A DNA stretch of 64,000 nucleotides from Halopseudomonas aestusnigri (GTDB lineage: Bacteria > Pseudomonadota > Gammaproteobacteria > Pseudomonadales > Pseudomonadaceae). Location: the NCBI RefSeq assembly GCF_002197985.1, contig NZ_NBYK01000005.1, positions 134,091 through 198,090 of the forward strand, given 5' to 3'. A model generated the notes under the pieces. It was not told where the DNA came from. It saw only the letters and a program-made list of their open reading frames with translations, and did not search any database. Below are positions 1 to 9,639 of this stretch, one piece after another (position 1 is the first letter of the stretch; every line of letters begins with the position of its first letter). A program made the position numbers and the translations under genes.

Positions 1-2183
1 AACTGATTTTCGTCCAGCAGACTGACCTGCCCACGATCAAAGCACTGCGCCAGCTCATGGCCCGACAGTTCAGCAACCTTGACGCCGTTGCGGTTTACGA
101 AGATGTATTTACCACTGAAGCTGATAATGGCAGCCAGTTTACAACGCTGGGGCGCCTTGCCTTCCGCTACGACCAGCTGCAGCCAGCAACCGGTGCCCAG
201 ACTCTCGACCCACCGCTGCGCACCTACGCTGGGCAGGTCATCGATGGTTTCAGGCGGAGCCTCGACCGGCTCCTGTTCCAGTACCGGCTGCTCTACCCGC
301 ACCGCCTCAACCGGCGGTTCCGACACGACCTCAGATTCCGCGGATTCGACGGGCAGGTCAGCCTCAACCGGGGAACCTGCCGCCCTGACGGCCGCCAGCA
401 CAGCCCGCTGCGGAGCAACGATGGCCAGCACATGACGCTCGGTGGATGCAGCGTCCAGCCCCAGCAATTCAAGACCACCACGCACTGCCGCCTCAATCTG
501 ACGATTCTGCGCCAGTCGCTGCGGCACGCCCGCGCTATCAACTGGCTGCACACTGTGCACCACTGCCTTTGCCGTACCCAGCGCGTGCTTCCAGGCCCTG
601 GACTCACCCCCTTCACGCAGGAAGATCATCTGCATGACCTGGCTCCAGGTATCGCGCAGCAAATCGACTACCGTCACCGGCAAGGTGCGGCCCAGCAACA
701 TTTTGTTGATTTCCTTTGCCACTTCGGCGCGCGCTGCCTTGATGCGCGCCCGACCTTCTTCAGCATCGCGGGTACGCTGCTCGACCCGCTCGGCGCGGCG
801 CTGCTCGGTGCGCAGAAAGTCGGTCAGGCGCTGATACAGGGCGTCGAACAGCTCTGCATTCGGCTCGGTCTCGACCAGTAACTGCTCAACAATCTCCTCC
901 AGCAAAGCGTGCAACTGATCGCGCCGGAGATCATCGTGATCGTTCCAGCCCATGGTCGCACGGGACAGTTCGTTCAATAGACGACGAGCCGGATGCGATG
1001 CCCGACTGAAGAAGCTCTTGTCGCTGATGGCCACCCGGAGTACCGGCAACTGCATACGCGCGATCAATGCCTTCACCGCCGCCGGCAATTCACGGTCTTC
1101 GAGAATGAAATCAAACAACATGGACACCAGGCTGATGACATCGTCATCAACTCGCGCCACAGTCTTGGTACCGCCACTCTGCACCCGCTGCTGATGCAAC
1201 AACTGCTGGACGTGACGACGCAGACCGTTCTGCCCAGCGTCGCCGGCAAAACTCTCTGCAGTCACCTCGGACAGCACGCGCAGCAACTCACTGGTCCCCA
1301 TCGGCATGCCGCCCGATGAGTTGAGACCTGCCAGCGCCACATCGCCACTGGCAACCCGCCATTTGCCAATGAGCTCACTGAACATGCCGAGGATTTCCTG
1401 CTGCTCACTGCTGTCGCCGGAGCGTCCGCCCTGCTGCCCGACGCCACGCCCCGAACCAGCACCTGGCACTGGCCTGCGCACGGAAACAGCCGAGGTCACG
1501 CGCAAGTCAGGCATAACCCCCGCGCTGACAAAAGCGTCATTCAAACTTTCATACAGCCCGTCAATGCCGTTGAACACATAGCGCTCAAAGAGCTTGAACA
1601 CGATCAGACGCACCTTGATGTCGAGACTGAGCGCCCTCAGGGACTCCGCAAAGTATTCGGCTATTGCGCCTGGAGCAAAGGGGTTGTCACTCTGCTCCAC
1701 CGTCTTTTTGGCAAGGCTGTTGACCCGCATGAGCAAATGGCCAAGTGCCGCTTGGTTGCGACTGACAACCCGATTGACCATACCGTCGATCGCAACGGAC
1801 TCTTCCAGCTCATCGGGCTGCACCAGACTCAGGGTATCCAGCTCGAATGAGACGGCCGGCGCGCTCGAGTCGTGCTGTGCATTGATCTGCTCTGTGGCCA
1901 GAATCAGCGAATCACAGGTTTTCTTGACGATATTGTGGCGCTGCAGGCGAAGAGAGCGCATGGCTTCGAAAAACAGCGCCTGGTCGGCATTGTTGGCGGC
2001 TTTGTCAGCCATTTCGAAAAGGTTGTCATCCGCCTTGTCGAACATCTCGACCATCGCAGACTGCAGATATCCGATCGCCAGATCCCGCACGCTGACCAGA
2101 GGCGCTGGCAGCACCGAGCCTCCGGCAGCAGCGCGCGCTGCCAGATTGGGCTTGATTGAAACTACTTTGGGGTCCTGGGACAT
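1..2183 (-). CDS. DUF1631 family protein (3' end outside window)
   Basis: A continuous minus-strand reading frame starts with ATG at 2183 and runs off the left edge. About 727 residues are visible, opening MSQDPKVVSIKPNLAARAAA. It is a large, mostly helical soluble protein with no signal peptide or membrane segment. A charged Arg/Glu-rich helix (about residues 430-480) and an acidic Pro/Glu/Val-rich linker (about 600-650) precede a C-terminal domain containing CKLAAIISFSGKYIFVNRNG. That ending is typical of the DUF1631 family, so probably only a few tens of residues are missing. The function of the family is not established. In pseudomonads a DUF1631 gene lies near nadC, as here. The start is divergent from the symporter gene at 2510. 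Confidence 0.85.
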   Translation of the reverse strand, partial: MSQDPKVVSIKPNLAARAAAGGSVLPAPLVSVRDLAIGYLQSAMVEMFDKADDNLFEMADKAANNADQALFFEAMRSLRLQRHNIVKKTCDSLILATEQINAQHDSSAPAVSFELDTLSLVQPDELEESVAIDGMVNRVVSRNQAALGHLLMRVNSLAKKTVEQSDNPFAPGAIAEYFAESLRALSLDIKVRLIVFKLFERYVFNGIDGLYESLNDAFVSAGVMPDLRVTSAVSVRRPVPGAGSGRGVGQQGGRSGDSSEQQEILGMFSELIGKWRVASGDVALAGLNSSGGMPMGTSELLRVLSEVTAESFAGDAGQNGLRRHVQQLLHQQRVQSGGTKTVARVDDDVISLVSMLFDFILEDRELPAAVKALIARMQLPVLRVAISDKSFFSRASHPARRLLNELSRATMGWNDHDDLRRDQLHALLEEIVEQLLVETEPNAELFDALYQRLTDFLRTEQRRAERVEQRTRDAEEGRARIKAARAEVAKEINKMLLGRTLPVTVVDLLRDTWSQVMQMIFLREGGESRAWKHALGTAKAVVHSVQPVDSAGVPQRLAQNRQIEAAVRGGLELLGLDAASTERHVLAIVAPQRAVLAAVRAAGSPVEADLPVESAESEVVSEPPVEAVRVEQPVLEQEPVEAPPETIDDLPSVGAQRWVESLGTGCWLQLVVAEGKAPQRCKLAAIISFSGKYIFVNRNGVKVAELSGHELAQCFDRGQVSLLDENQ

Positions 2184-2509
2184 TTCTACTCTCCAGACAA
2201 GTCGCACTTGTCATCGGGTGCTGCACGCCAGCGGAGAAACTCCTGCACGCTCAAAGCCATCCATATGCCGATAAATTGGCGTCAAGGTTTTATCAACCTC
2301 AAGTATACCGGCTTGCGACGACAAAACCGCTACCCTTAACCGGATTCTTGATCAACATCACAGTTCCTTGCCACAGCATAGTCGAGACATATTCTGTAAC
2401 CATGCCGGCGATCTCTGGTATAAGCTGGTTCGGTCAACATCTGCCTGACAGCAATAGTAACGATGTACTGCTAGATGCATCGAAAACACAACATCAGGAG
2501 CTGTATTCT
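2184..2509. promoter_or_regulatory. Divergent intergenic region, DUF1631 / symporter
   Basis: 326 bases without a gene separate two divergent genes. One sigma70-like arrangement faces the symporter: TTGCCA at 2368-2373, a 16-bp spacer, then TATTCT at 2390-2395. This is a visual match only. The symporter ribosome-binding site CAGGAG lies at 2495-2500. An open frame extends upstream from 2510 to 2156 in phase with the symporter, but it lacks membrane-protein character and crosses the DUF1631 start, so I treat it as non-coding. No riboswitch or clear operator was recognised. Confidence 0.4.
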
Positions 2510-3874
2510 ATGGAAGCAATTATTGCCCTTATCGGGGACATCAACGGGATCGTATGGGGCCCGGCGATGCTCGCCCTGCTGGCCGGTACCGGCCTGTATC
2601 TTACACTTGGTCTCAAACTCACGCCCCAGCGCAAGCTGTTCTACGGCTTCGGCATGCTCTGGCGCGGCCGCAAGAGTAGCGAAGAAGGCGACATCAGTCC
2701 CTTCAACGCCCTCATGACCGCCCTGTCCGCCACCGTGGGCACCGGTAACATCGCCGGTGTTGCCACTGCTGTCTTCTTAGGCGGCCCGGGCGCGCTGTTC
2801 TGGATGTGGGTCATCGCGCTGGTCGGCATGGCAACCAAGTTCTGCGAAGCCGTGCTTGCCGTGCGCTACCGCGAAAAGGACGCGCTGGGCAACCACGTCG
2901 GCGGCCCGATGTACTACATCAAGAATGGCCTGGGTGAAAAGTGGAAATGGCTTGGTGTGCTGTTCGCCATCTTCGGCATGCTGGCCGGTTTCGGCATCGG
3001 CAACACCATCCAGTCCAACTCGGTCGCCGACGCCCTGAACAGCTCGTTCAACATCCCGCCGCTGGCCACCGGCATCATCATCGCCGTTCTGGTTGCCCTG
3101 GTGCTGCTTGGCGGCATCAAGCGCATCGGTGAAGTAGCCGGCAAGCTGGTCCCGATCATGGCGATCTTCTACGTTGGTGGCGGCCTGATCATCCTGATCA
3201 TGCATGCCGACAAGCTGCCGGAAGCCTTCGGCCAGATCTTCTACTATGCCTTCAACCCGAGCGCCGCAGCCGGCGGTTTCGCCGGTGCAACTGTCTGGAT
3301 GGCCATGCGCTTCGGTATCGCCCGTGGCGTGTTCTCCAACGAGGCGGGCCTGGGCAGCGCGCCGATTGCACACGCCGCCGCGCAAACCAACAACCCGATC
3401 CGTCAGGGCACCGTGGCGATGCTCGGCACCTTTATCGACACCATCATCATTTGCTCCATCACCGGCCTGGTGATCATGGTGACCGGCGCCTGGCAGAGTG
3501 GCGAGAACGGCGCACCGCTGTCGGCACTGGCCTTCAGTCAGGGCCTGCCGGGCGGCTGGGGTCAGTACATTGTCAGTATCGGTCTGGCGGTATTCGCGTT
3601 CACAACCATCATTGGCTGGAGCTTCTATTCCGAGAAGTGTACCCAGTTCCTGTTCGGTGAACGCTCCAACCTGCCGTTCCGCCTGCTGTGGATCATCGCC
3701 ATTCCGCTGGGCACCCTGCCCGGTATCGACCTGAACAGCCTGTGGCTGGTGGCCGACACCCTGAATGCGATGATGGCGATCCCCAACCTGATCGCTCTGC
3801 TGCTGCTGAGTCCTGTGGTCTTCAAACTGACCAAGGACTACTTTGCAGATCCGGCCAACTACATGAACAAGTAA
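2510..3874 (+). CDS. AGCS-family sodium:alanine/glycine symporter
   Basis: 454 residues, starting at ATG 2510 behind CAGGAG (9-base spacing). The protein is an inner-membrane Na+-coupled small neutral amino acid importer of the alanine or glycine:cation symporter (AGCS) family. Family marks include the early [19 protein letters not shown] stretch, [10 protein letters not shown] and a run of about ten hydrophobic segments. Length is typical of the family (about 450-550). Substrate (alanine, glycine or D-alanine) cannot be read from sequence. The gene appears monocistronic: a divergent gene lies upstream and a strong intrinsic terminator directly downstream, before nadC. Confidence 0.93.
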   Translation: MEAIIALIGDINGIVWGPAMLALLAGTGLYLTLGLKLTPQRKLFYGFGMLWRGRKSSEEGDISPFNALMTALSATVGTGNIAGVATAVFLGGPGALFWMWVIALVGMATKFCEAVLAVRYREKDALGNHVGGPMYYIKNGLGEKWKWLGVLFAIFGMLAGFGIGNTIQSNSVADALNSSFNIPPLATGIIIAVLVALVLLGGIKRIGEVAGKLVPIMAIFYVGGGLIILIMHADKLPEAFGQIFYYAFNPSAAAGGFAGATVWMAMRFGIARGVFSNEAGLGSAPIAHAAAQTNNPIRQGTVAMLGTFIDTIIICSITGLVIMVTGAWQSGENGAPLSALAFSQGLPGGWGQYIVSIGLAVFAFTTIIGWSFYSEKCTQFLFGERSNLPFRLLWIIAIPLGTLPGIDLNSLWLVADTLNAMMAIPNLIALLLLSPVVFKLTKDYFADPANYMNK

Positions 3875-3890
3875 GTCGGCCCCGCACAAT

Positions 3891-3919
3891 GCCCGCCTCC
3901 CCGGCGGGCATTTTTTTTT
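3891..3919 (+). terminator. Rho-independent terminator after symporter
   Basis: A 7-bp GC stem, GCCCGCC / GGCGGGC (3891-3897 and 3903-3909), has a 5-base loop and is followed by A and nine T residues (3911-3919). It lies 16 bases after the symporter stop and upstream of nadC, so it separates the two transcripts. Confidence 0.93.
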
Positions 3920-3966
3920 GCCAATCGGTATACTCCCGGCACTTGCGATCAGACGCCGGAGTCTCT

Positions 3967-4827
3967 ATGCCCAACCTCACACTCGACAGCCTGCAGAGCA
4001 CCATCGTTGATGACGTCCGCCGCGCTCTAGCAGAGGACGTGGGCGACGGCGACATCACCGCCAGTCTGATTCCGGCGGAACGTCAGGCCGATGGCCGCAT
4101 CATCACCCGCGAAGCCGCCGTCTTCTGTGGCCGCGCCTGGGCGGATGAAGTTGCCCGCCAGGTCGATCCGCGCATCAGCATTGAATGGCTGGTCAATGAT
4201 GGCGACACCCTGCTCGCCGATCAGACGATCTGCCGCTTCAACGGTCCGGCCCGGGGCCTGCTGACCGCCGAGCGCTCGATGCTCAATTTCATCCAGTTGC
4301 TCTCGGCCACCGCCACCCGCAGCAGGCACTTTGCCGACCTGGTTGCCGGTACCAGCGTGAAACTGCTCGATACCCGCAAGACCATTCCCGGCCTGCGCCT
4401 GGCGCAAAAGTACGCGGTGACCTGCGGCGGTTGCCACAACCACCGTATTGGCCTGTACGACGCCTTCCTGATCAAGGAGAACCACATCGCCGCCTGTGGC
4501 GGTATTGCCCAGGCCATCAGCCGGGCGCACGAGATTGCGCCGGGCAAGCCGGTTGAGGTTGAAGTGGAGAGCCTCGAAGAGCTGAAGCAGGCACTGGAAG
4601 CCGGCGCTGACATCATCATGCTGGATGAACTCAGTGACGAGGACATGCGCACCGCCGTTGCCCTGAACGCCGGTCACGCCAAGCTGGAGGCTTCCGGCGG
4701 GATTACCGAAACAACCCTGCGCAGCGTTGCTGAAACCGGCGTGGATTACATCTCGATCGGCAGCATGACCAAGGACGTCAAGGCAGTCGATCTGTCGATG
4801 CGCCTGCGCTTTCAGGCGGCAGACTGA
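3967..4827 (+). CDS. nadC: Nicotinate-nucleotide pyrophosphorylase (carboxylating)
   Basis: 286 residues from ATG 3967. The enzyme (quinolinate phosphoribosyltransferase) converts quinolinate and PRPP to nicotinate mononucleotide, CO2 and pyrophosphate in de novo NAD synthesis; it is cytosolic. The sequence shows the family landmarks EDVGDGDIT (23-31), AERSMLNF (101-108), [11 protein letters not shown] (134-144) with the substrate-binding Arg/Lys pair, and [20 protein letters not shown] (151-170). The C-terminal barrel carries the VEVESLEE and LEASGG motifs. Length matches bacterial NadC. An open frame extends upstream but would run through the preceding terminator, so ATG 3967 is chosen. Confidence 0.97.
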   Translation: MPNLTLDSLQSTIVDDVRRALAEDVGDGDITASLIPAERQADGRIITREAAVFCGRAWADEVARQVDPRISIEWLVNDGDTLLADQTICRFNGPARGLLTAERSMLNFIQLLSATATRSRHFADLVAGTSVKLLDTRKTIPGLRLAQKYAVTCGGCHNHRIGLYDAFLIKENHIAACGGIAQAISRAHEIAPGKPVEVEVESLEELKQALEAGADIIMLDELSDEDMRTAVALNAGHAKLEASGGITETTLRSVAETGVDYISIGSMTKDVKAVDLSMRLRFQAAD

Positions 4828-4853
4828 CCAACCAACCCTGCAGGCCAGTCACG

Positions 4854-4874
4854 GGCCCGACCTAGAGTCGGGCC
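4854..4874. terminator. Hairpin between convergent nadC and HAD gene
   Basis: GGCCCGAC (4854-4861) pairs perfectly with GTCGGGCC (4867-4874) around a 5-base loop that contains the HAD stop codon. It sits between convergent genes and could act on both strands, but there is no T-run on either side, so termination activity is a guess. Confidence 0.4.
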
Positions 4875-5440
4875 AACAACGCGGCACAATCCGGCACGTG
4901 CCAATCGGCCAGTTCCGGCCAGGGATTGTCAGGCAGGATCAAACAGGTATGACTGCCCGCTGCACGCCCGGCCTCGAGGTCAAAGCGAAAGTCTCCGACC
5001 ATTACCGCCTCCCGCGCCGACAGCTGCCAGCGATCCAGCAGGCGGTGAATACCATCTGGTGAGGGTTTGGGTTCAGCCTCTTCGCGCCCCAGCACATCTT
5101 CTGCGGCAAAGCAGTCGAGAATACCAAGACAGCGCAGCGTCGAACGGGCGACCGATTGCAGGTTGCGGGTCAGAATACCCAATCGACGACCCTCTTCGTG
5201 CAATTGACGCACCAGAGCGACCGCGCCGGGCGCCGCTTCAACCTGCTCGGCCAGACGCAGTTCGATGGCATCAAGCTGCGCTTTCATGGCGAGGTATTCG
5301 GCCGCCGGCAAGCCCGACATGAACGTCAGTATGTCGGCCTCTGCCGGCACCCCCAGTTCGCGTCGGATTGCCGGAAAATCGTGCTGAGCAACCGTCAGCG
5401 TCCCGTCCAGATCGAACACCCAGCCGCGCAGATGCTGCAT
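4862..5440 (-). CDS. HAD-superfamily hydrolase (phosphatase-like)
   Basis: 192 residues, ATG at 5440. A haloacid-dehalogenase-type phosphohydrolase. Motif I is FDLDGTLT (D10 as nucleophile, D12 as acid/base), motif II is in GILTRN, the conserved Lys is in EAEPKPS, and motif IV is MVGDFRFDLEAG. A helical cap between motifs I and II places it in subfamily IA, the group that includes phosphoglycolate phosphatases. Substrate unknown. It starts one base after the tesB stop, so the two genes are probably co-transcribed with tesB first. Confidence 0.88.
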   Translation of the reverse strand: MQHLRGWVFDLDGTLTVAQHDFPAIRRELGVPAEADILTFMSGLPAAEYLAMKAQLDAIELRLAEQVEAAPGAVALVRQLHEEGRRLGILTRNLQSVARSTLRCLGILDCFAAEDVLGREEAEPKPSPDGIHRLLDRWQLSAREAVMVGDFRFDLEAGRAAGSHTCLILPDNPWPELADWHVPDCAALLARL

Positions 5441-5441
5441 G

Positions 5442-6305
5442 TCAGCGCTGCACCCTGCGCATCAACGACTCCTGCGTCACCGAGGCAACCAGCTCACCGG
5501 CCCGATTGAAGATCTGACCACGCGACAGGCCGCGGGAGCCGCTGGCCGACGGGCTGTCCATGGCGTACAACAGCCAGTCATCCATGCGCAGCGGGCGGTG
5601 ATACCACAGCGAGTGGTCAAGGCTGGCTACCTGCATGTCGGGCGACCAGCTGGAGATGGCGTGCGGCTGCATCGCCGTACCCAGCAGATGAAAGTCCGAG
5701 GCATACGCCAGCAGATAGCGGTGTACCTGCGGGTCGTCCGGCAGGGTACCGTCGGCGCGATACCACATGTAGCGCACCGGCTCACCGGCCACAGGCTCGA
5801 ACGGGTTGAACTCGCCAACCGGGCGGATCTCGATCGGCTTGCCGCACAACACCTTGTCGCGGACCTTTTCGTGAATCAGATGCTGATAGCGGCGGGTCCA
5901 TTCGGTCTCGTTGGGCAGGTCTTCCGGGCCGGGAACCTCCGGCATCGCCGCCTGGTGTTCAAAGCCTTCAACATCGCCCTGAAACGAGCTGATCATGGTA
6001 AAAATCGGCTTACCCTTTTGAATCGCCTGAACCCGGCGGGTAGTAAAGCTGCCGCCGTCGCGCAGCGGATCAACCTGATAGACGATCGGCAGACCAGCGT
6101 CGCCCGGACGCAAAAAGTAGCCATGCACCGAATGCACATGGCGGTCAGGATCAACCGTCTGACTGGCCGCCGACAACGACTGCCCCAGAACCTGCCCACC
6201 GAACAGCTGCTTGAAACCGAGATCCTGACTGCGGCCACGGAACAGGTTTTCCTCGATTTTCTCCAGTGCCAGCAGGTCTACCAGATCATCCAGCAATTCG
6301 CTCAT
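5442..6305 (-). CDS. tesB: Acyl-CoA thioesterase II
   Basis: 287 residues, ATG at 6305. Double hot-dog thioesterase hydrolysing medium- and long-chain acyl-CoA to free acid and CoA. Seen directly: the N-terminal ENLFRGRSQDLGFKQLFGGQ stretch with VLGQSLSAA, the C-terminal ASDFHLLGT (catalytic Asp region), SLDHSLWYHRP, and the terminal TQESLMR that carries the catalytic Gln of TesB enzymes. Length agrees with E. coli TesB (286). It is the upstream gene of a two-gene unit with the HAD phosphatase and diverges from the deacetylase-family gene across a region of about 200 bp. Confidence 0.95.
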   Translation of the reverse strand: MSELLDDLVDLLALEKIEENLFRGRSQDLGFKQLFGGQVLGQSLSAASQTVDPDRHVHSVHGYFLRPGDAGLPIVYQVDPLRDGGSFTTRRVQAIQKGKPIFTMISSFQGDVEGFEHQAAMPEVPGPEDLPNETEWTRRYQHLIHEKVRDKVLCGKPIEIRPVGEFNPFEPVAGEPVRYMWYRADGTLPDDPQVHRYLLAYASDFHLLGTAMQPHAISSWSPDMQVASLDHSLWYHRPLRMDDWLLYAMDSPSASGSRGLSRGQIFNRAGELVASVTQESLMRRVQR

Positions 6306-6513
6306 AGCGGGTCCTCACATATTGCCCCTCCGCTAACGGACGGGTACGTCTTGACTGTAATGGCGGCCGGTTCGCCGCGGAAATGGCCGCCAGTTTAACC
6401 CGGATTGTCTCGCAGTAGCAGACTGCAGCGCATCCTGCATCAGCCCCGAGACTTGTTGAGCACCAGCGCAATGCGGATACTCAATGCGCCATACACTGCC
6501 GCGAGGAGTCGTC

Positions 6514-7434
6514 GTGGATCTGCCCCTGGTCTACCATCCCGACTACAGCTTCCCTTTCCCCGCGCCCCACCGGTTCCCGATGGACAAGTTCGCGCGTCTG
6601 CACGACCATCTTCGAGCCAGTGGGTTGCTGCACGACGGCAATCTGCACAGTCCCGAACGCTGCAGCCGCGAGTTGCTGGCACTGGCCCACGACCCGGACT
6701 ACGTCAACCGCTTCCATGACAACGCGCTGGATGCGACCGCTCTGCGCCGCATGGGCCTGCCGTGGAGCGAAGCACTGGTTGCGCGCACCACCCGCGCGGT
6801 CGGCGGCTCGCTACTGACGGCCGATCTGGCGCTGCGACACGGCCTGGCCTGCCATCTGGCAGGCGGCACTCACCACGCACACCGGGATTTCGCCTCCGGC
6901 TTCTGCATTTTCAATGACCTGGCGATCATCAGCCTGTCACTGCTGGCCAGCGGGCGGGTAGAGCGGGTGCTGATCATCGACTGCGATGTCCATCAGGGCG
7001 ACGGCACCGCAACCATCCTTGCAGACGTTGACGCCGCGATCACGGTATCACTGCACTGCGAGAACAACTTTCCGGCGCGCAAGGCGACCAGTGATTGGGA
7101 TATCCCCCTGCCACGCGGGCTGGATGACCAGGGCTACCTGCATACACTGCAGCAGACGCTGGACTATCTGCTGCCTCTCTATCAACCGGATATGGTGCTC
7201 TATGACGCCGGCGTTGACGTCCACCAGTCTGATGCACTCGGCTACCTGAAACTGACCGACCTGGGTATTGCCGCCCGCGACCGGCTGGTGATCGACAGCT
7301 GTCTTGGGCGCGACATCCCTGTCTGCGCTGTCATCGGCGGCGGTTACGACAACGACCGCGACGCCCTCGCCCGTCGCCACGGTATCCTGCACCACAGTGC
7401 CGCGCAGATTTGGCAGCAGCGCGGATTGGGCTAA
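6514..7434 (+). CDS. Histone deacetylase / acetylpolyamine amidohydrolase family protein
   Basis: 306 residues from GTG 6514. I prefer this start because GAGGAG at 6503-6508 is five bases upstream; an in-frame ATG at 6484 lacks a comparable site, and homologues begin at the LPLVYHPDYSFPFP stretch. Arginase/deacetylase-fold zinc hydrolase removing acyl groups from amines; the bacterial substrate is unknown. Visible active-site elements are the tandem His in GGTHHAHRDF, the metal ligands in IIDCDVHQGDGT, and a late Asp in YDAGVDVHQSDALG. The adjacent flavoprotein gene starts 29 bases after the stop and may be co-transcribed. Confidence 0.88.
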   Translation: MDLPLVYHPDYSFPFPAPHRFPMDKFARLHDHLRASGLLHDGNLHSPERCSRELLALAHDPDYVNRFHDNALDATALRRMGLPWSEALVARTTRAVGGSLLTADLALRHGLACHLAGGTHHAHRDFASGFCIFNDLAIISLSLLASGRVERVLIIDCDVHQGDGTATILADVDAAITVSLHCENNFPARKATSDWDIPLPRGLDDQGYLHTLQQTLDYLLPLYQPDMVLYDAGVDVHQSDALGYLKLTDLGIAARDRLVIDSCLGRDIPVCAVIGGGYDNDRDALARRHGILHHSAAQIWQQRGLG

Positions 7435-7463
7435 ACTGCGCGCCCCGCTTTCAGGATCGCACC

Positions 7464-8714
7464 ATGACCGACACCGCCAACACCGACACCCGCTCCATAG
7501 CCATTATCGGTGGCGGCCCGGCCGGCTTGATGGCAGCGGAGGTCTTGTCAGCGGCAGGTCTGCAGGTCGACCTGTACGACGCCATGCCCTCGGTCGGGCG
7601 CAAGTTTCTGCTGGCTGGCGTTGGCGGCATGAATATCACCCACTCGGAGGCGGCGGCCCCCTTCCTGTCCCGCTACCGCGAAGCCTCACCCTGGGTCGGC
7701 GAATGGCTGGACGAGTTCGATGCGCAGGCGCTGCGCGACTGGATTCACGGCCTGGGCATCGACACCTTCGTCGGCAGCTCCGGGCGCGTTTTCCCGACCG
7801 ACATGAAAGCCGCGCCCCTGCTGCGCGCCTGGCTCAAGCGCCTGCGTGAACAAGGTGTGCGCCTGCATACCCGGCACCGCTGGCTGGGCTGGGATGACAG
7901 CGCCGCTCTGCGCTTCAATACCCCGGACGGTGAAATCAGCGTAAGGGCAGCAGCGACGCTACTGGCGCTGGGTGGCGGCAGCTGGGCGCGCCTCGGTTCA
8001 GACGGCAGCTGGGCGCCCCTGCTCAGCGCACGCGGCGTTGATGTACGCTCACTGCGCCCCAGCAACTGCGGTTTTATCAGCGCATGGAGCCCGTTTCTCA
8101 GCGAACGCTTCGCGGGGCAGCCACTCAAGCAGATAATCGCCAGCACCCAAAGCCCCGAGGGCGAGACCATCAGCCGCCGCGGTGAGGCCATCCTCACCCA
8201 CGACGGCCTGGAAGGCAGCCTGATCTATGCCCTGTCCGCCGCGCTGCGCGAACAACTGGAAGCCAAGGGCCACGCGCAACTAAGCCTGGATCTTGCGCCG
8301 GATCACACCCGGGCCCAGCTGCAGCAGACCCTCAGCCAGCCACGCAAGGGCCAAAGCCTGAGCAACCTGCTGCGCAAGAAAGCAGGGCTGGACAGCGTCA
8401 AGGTGGCGCTGCTGCATGAATGCCTGAGCAAAGACTCGATTGCCGACGCGGGCAAGCTCGCCGCCGGCATCAAGGCATTGCCCATTACCCTGACCGCGAC
8501 CCGCCCGCTGGATGAAGCCATCAGCAGCGCCGGCGGCGTCTGCCGAAGTGCACTGAATGACCACCTGATGCTCAAGGCGCTGCCGGGGACTTTCTGCGCC
8601 GGCGAGATGCTCGACTGGGAAGCGCCCACCGGCGGCTATCTGCTGACTGCCTGCTTTGCCAGCGGGCGCCGGACGGGCAACAGCATCCTGACCTGGCTGA
8701 ACAGCCAGCGTTAA
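7464..8714 (+). CDS. HI0933-type flavoprotein (PP_4765 subfamily)
   Basis: 416 residues from ATG 7464, with CAGGA at 7452-7456 as ribosome-binding site; 18 upstream in-frame codons overlap the deacetylase gene and are not used. An FAD-binding GIGGGPAG-like Rossmann motif (AIIGGGPAGLMAAEVL) lies at the N-terminus, followed by VGRKFLLAGVGGMNITHSE, which is typical of the HI0933/BaiN-like family. The C-terminus has the FAD-contacting GEMLDWEAPTGGYLL stretch. The family is a probable NAD(P)H-dependent flavin oxidoreductase without an assigned reaction. Soluble, no signal peptide. Confidence 0.9.
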   Translation: MTDTANTDTRSIAIIGGGPAGLMAAEVLSAAGLQVDLYDAMPSVGRKFLLAGVGGMNITHSEAAAPFLSRYREASPWVGEWLDEFDAQALRDWIHGLGIDTFVGSSGRVFPTDMKAAPLLRAWLKRLREQGVRLHTRHRWLGWDDSAALRFNTPDGEISVRAAATLLALGGGSWARLGSDGSWAPLLSARGVDVRSLRPSNCGFISAWSPFLSERFAGQPLKQIIASTQSPEGETISRRGEAILTHDGLEGSLIYALSAALREQLEAKGHAQLSLDLAPDHTRAQLQQTLSQPRKGQSLSNLLRKKAGLDSVKVALLHECLSKDSIADAGKLAAGIKALPITLTATRPLDEAISSAGGVCRSALNDHLMLKALPGTFCAGEMLDWEAPTGGYLLTACFASGRRTGNSILTWLNSQR

Positions 8715-8722
8715 CGGCTGGC
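8704..8722. terminator. Hairpin between convergent flavoprotein and SDR genes
   Basis: GCCAGC (8704-8709) and GCTGGC (8717-8722) form a 6-bp stem around a 7-base loop that includes the flavoprotein stop codon. It lies in the 15-base gap between two convergent genes. No T-run follows on either strand, so a role in termination is only plausible. Confidence 0.35.
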
Positions 8723-8729
8723 GAGCAGC

Positions 8730-9557
8730 CTATTCACGCCCGGAGACCGGCTTCACGCCAGACAGCCTCGGCACCATCCAGCGTTCGAACAACCGCGGGA
8801 AAAAGCGTGCAAACAGCCGCGCCTGCCAGTCCACATTGGACAGGATCAGCTGCCGCTTGCGTCGACAGGCGCCCTGATAGATCGCCTCGGCCACATCCGC
8901 TGGCGCGGCGACCTTGAATGGCATGGCGGTATTGGCCTGGGCGACCGAGCCGTCGCCGACCAGCGCGTTCTTGCGGATATCAGTGGCGGTGAACCCGGGT
9001 GAAACCAGCATGACGTTGACGCCCTGCTCGCGCACTTCCATGCGCAAGGTTTCAAACAGGCCATGCAGCGCATGCTTGCTGGCGTTATAGGCACTGCGGT
9101 TGAGCAACGGGGCGAAGCTGGACAGCGAGCTGAGAACGATCACCTGACCGCGGCGCTCAAGCAGGCTGGGCAGGGCATGACGGGTACAGTTGACGGCACC
9201 GAAGTAATTCACCGCCATGATCCGCTGGAACACCGACAAGTCGGTATCGGCAAAGGCGCTGCGGTGGGTGATGCCGGCATTGTTGATCAGCAGGTCAATC
9301 CCCCCGAAACGCTCGACGACCTGGGCCATCGCCTCGGCGCACGCCTGGTCGTCGGATACGTCGCAGTTGATCGCCAGCACATCGGCATTGAGTTTGTCAT
9401 GCAGTTGCTGGCGGAAGGCGACCAGCGACTCGTCCTGCACATCGAGGATGGCCAGATGGGCTCCGGCCTGCGCGAAGCGCAAGGCCAGTGCCCGACCGAT
9501 TCCGGCACAGCCGCCGGTAATCACTACAACCTTCTGCTGAAACGCCCCTCTGCCCAT
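8730..9557 (-). CDS. Short-chain dehydrogenase/reductase
   Basis: 275 residues, ATG at 9557. Classical SDR: nucleotide-binding TGGCAGIG (14-21), NNAG at 92-95, and catalytic Ser (143-146 region) with Y157-x3-K161 in SAYNASKHAL. DV at 39-40 after the second strand hints at NAD(H) rather than NADP(H) preference. The C-terminal tail is extended and basic (RLFARFFPRLFERWM), as in SDRs that associate with membranes or act on lipids. Substrate unknown. Convergent with the flavoprotein gene; pdxH lies 82 bases upstream on the same strand. Confidence 0.9.
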   Translation of the reverse strand: MGRGAFQQKVVVITGGCAGIGRALALRFAQAGAHLAILDVQDESLVAFRQQLHDKLNADVLAINCDVSDDQACAEAMAQVVERFGGIDLLINNAGITHRSAFADTDLSVFQRIMAVNYFGAVNCTRHALPSLLERRGQVIVLSSLSSFAPLLNRSAYNASKHALHGLFETLRMEVREQGVNVMLVSPGFTATDIRKNALVGDGSVAQANTAMPFKVAAPADVAEAIYQGACRRKRQLILSNVDWQARLFARFFPRLFERWMVPRLSGVKPVSGRE

Positions 9558-9639
9558 GTCGCCTCCTGCTGTCGCGGTTGTCTGTCAGCGTAAAGCCGAA
9601 GCGCGGCTGCAGCAAGCAACGGGACCGAGAATGAGCAAA

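Noticed and set aside
57-881. Plus-strand open frames over the first 2.2 kb
   Set aside because: They are antisense to a continuous minus-strand DUF1631 frame whose translation is coherent throughout.
2777-3889. 370-codon minus-strand open frame opposite the symporter
   Set aside because: Gln/Asp/His-rich translation typical of the antisense of membrane-protein codons; the sense frame is clearly an AGCS transporter.
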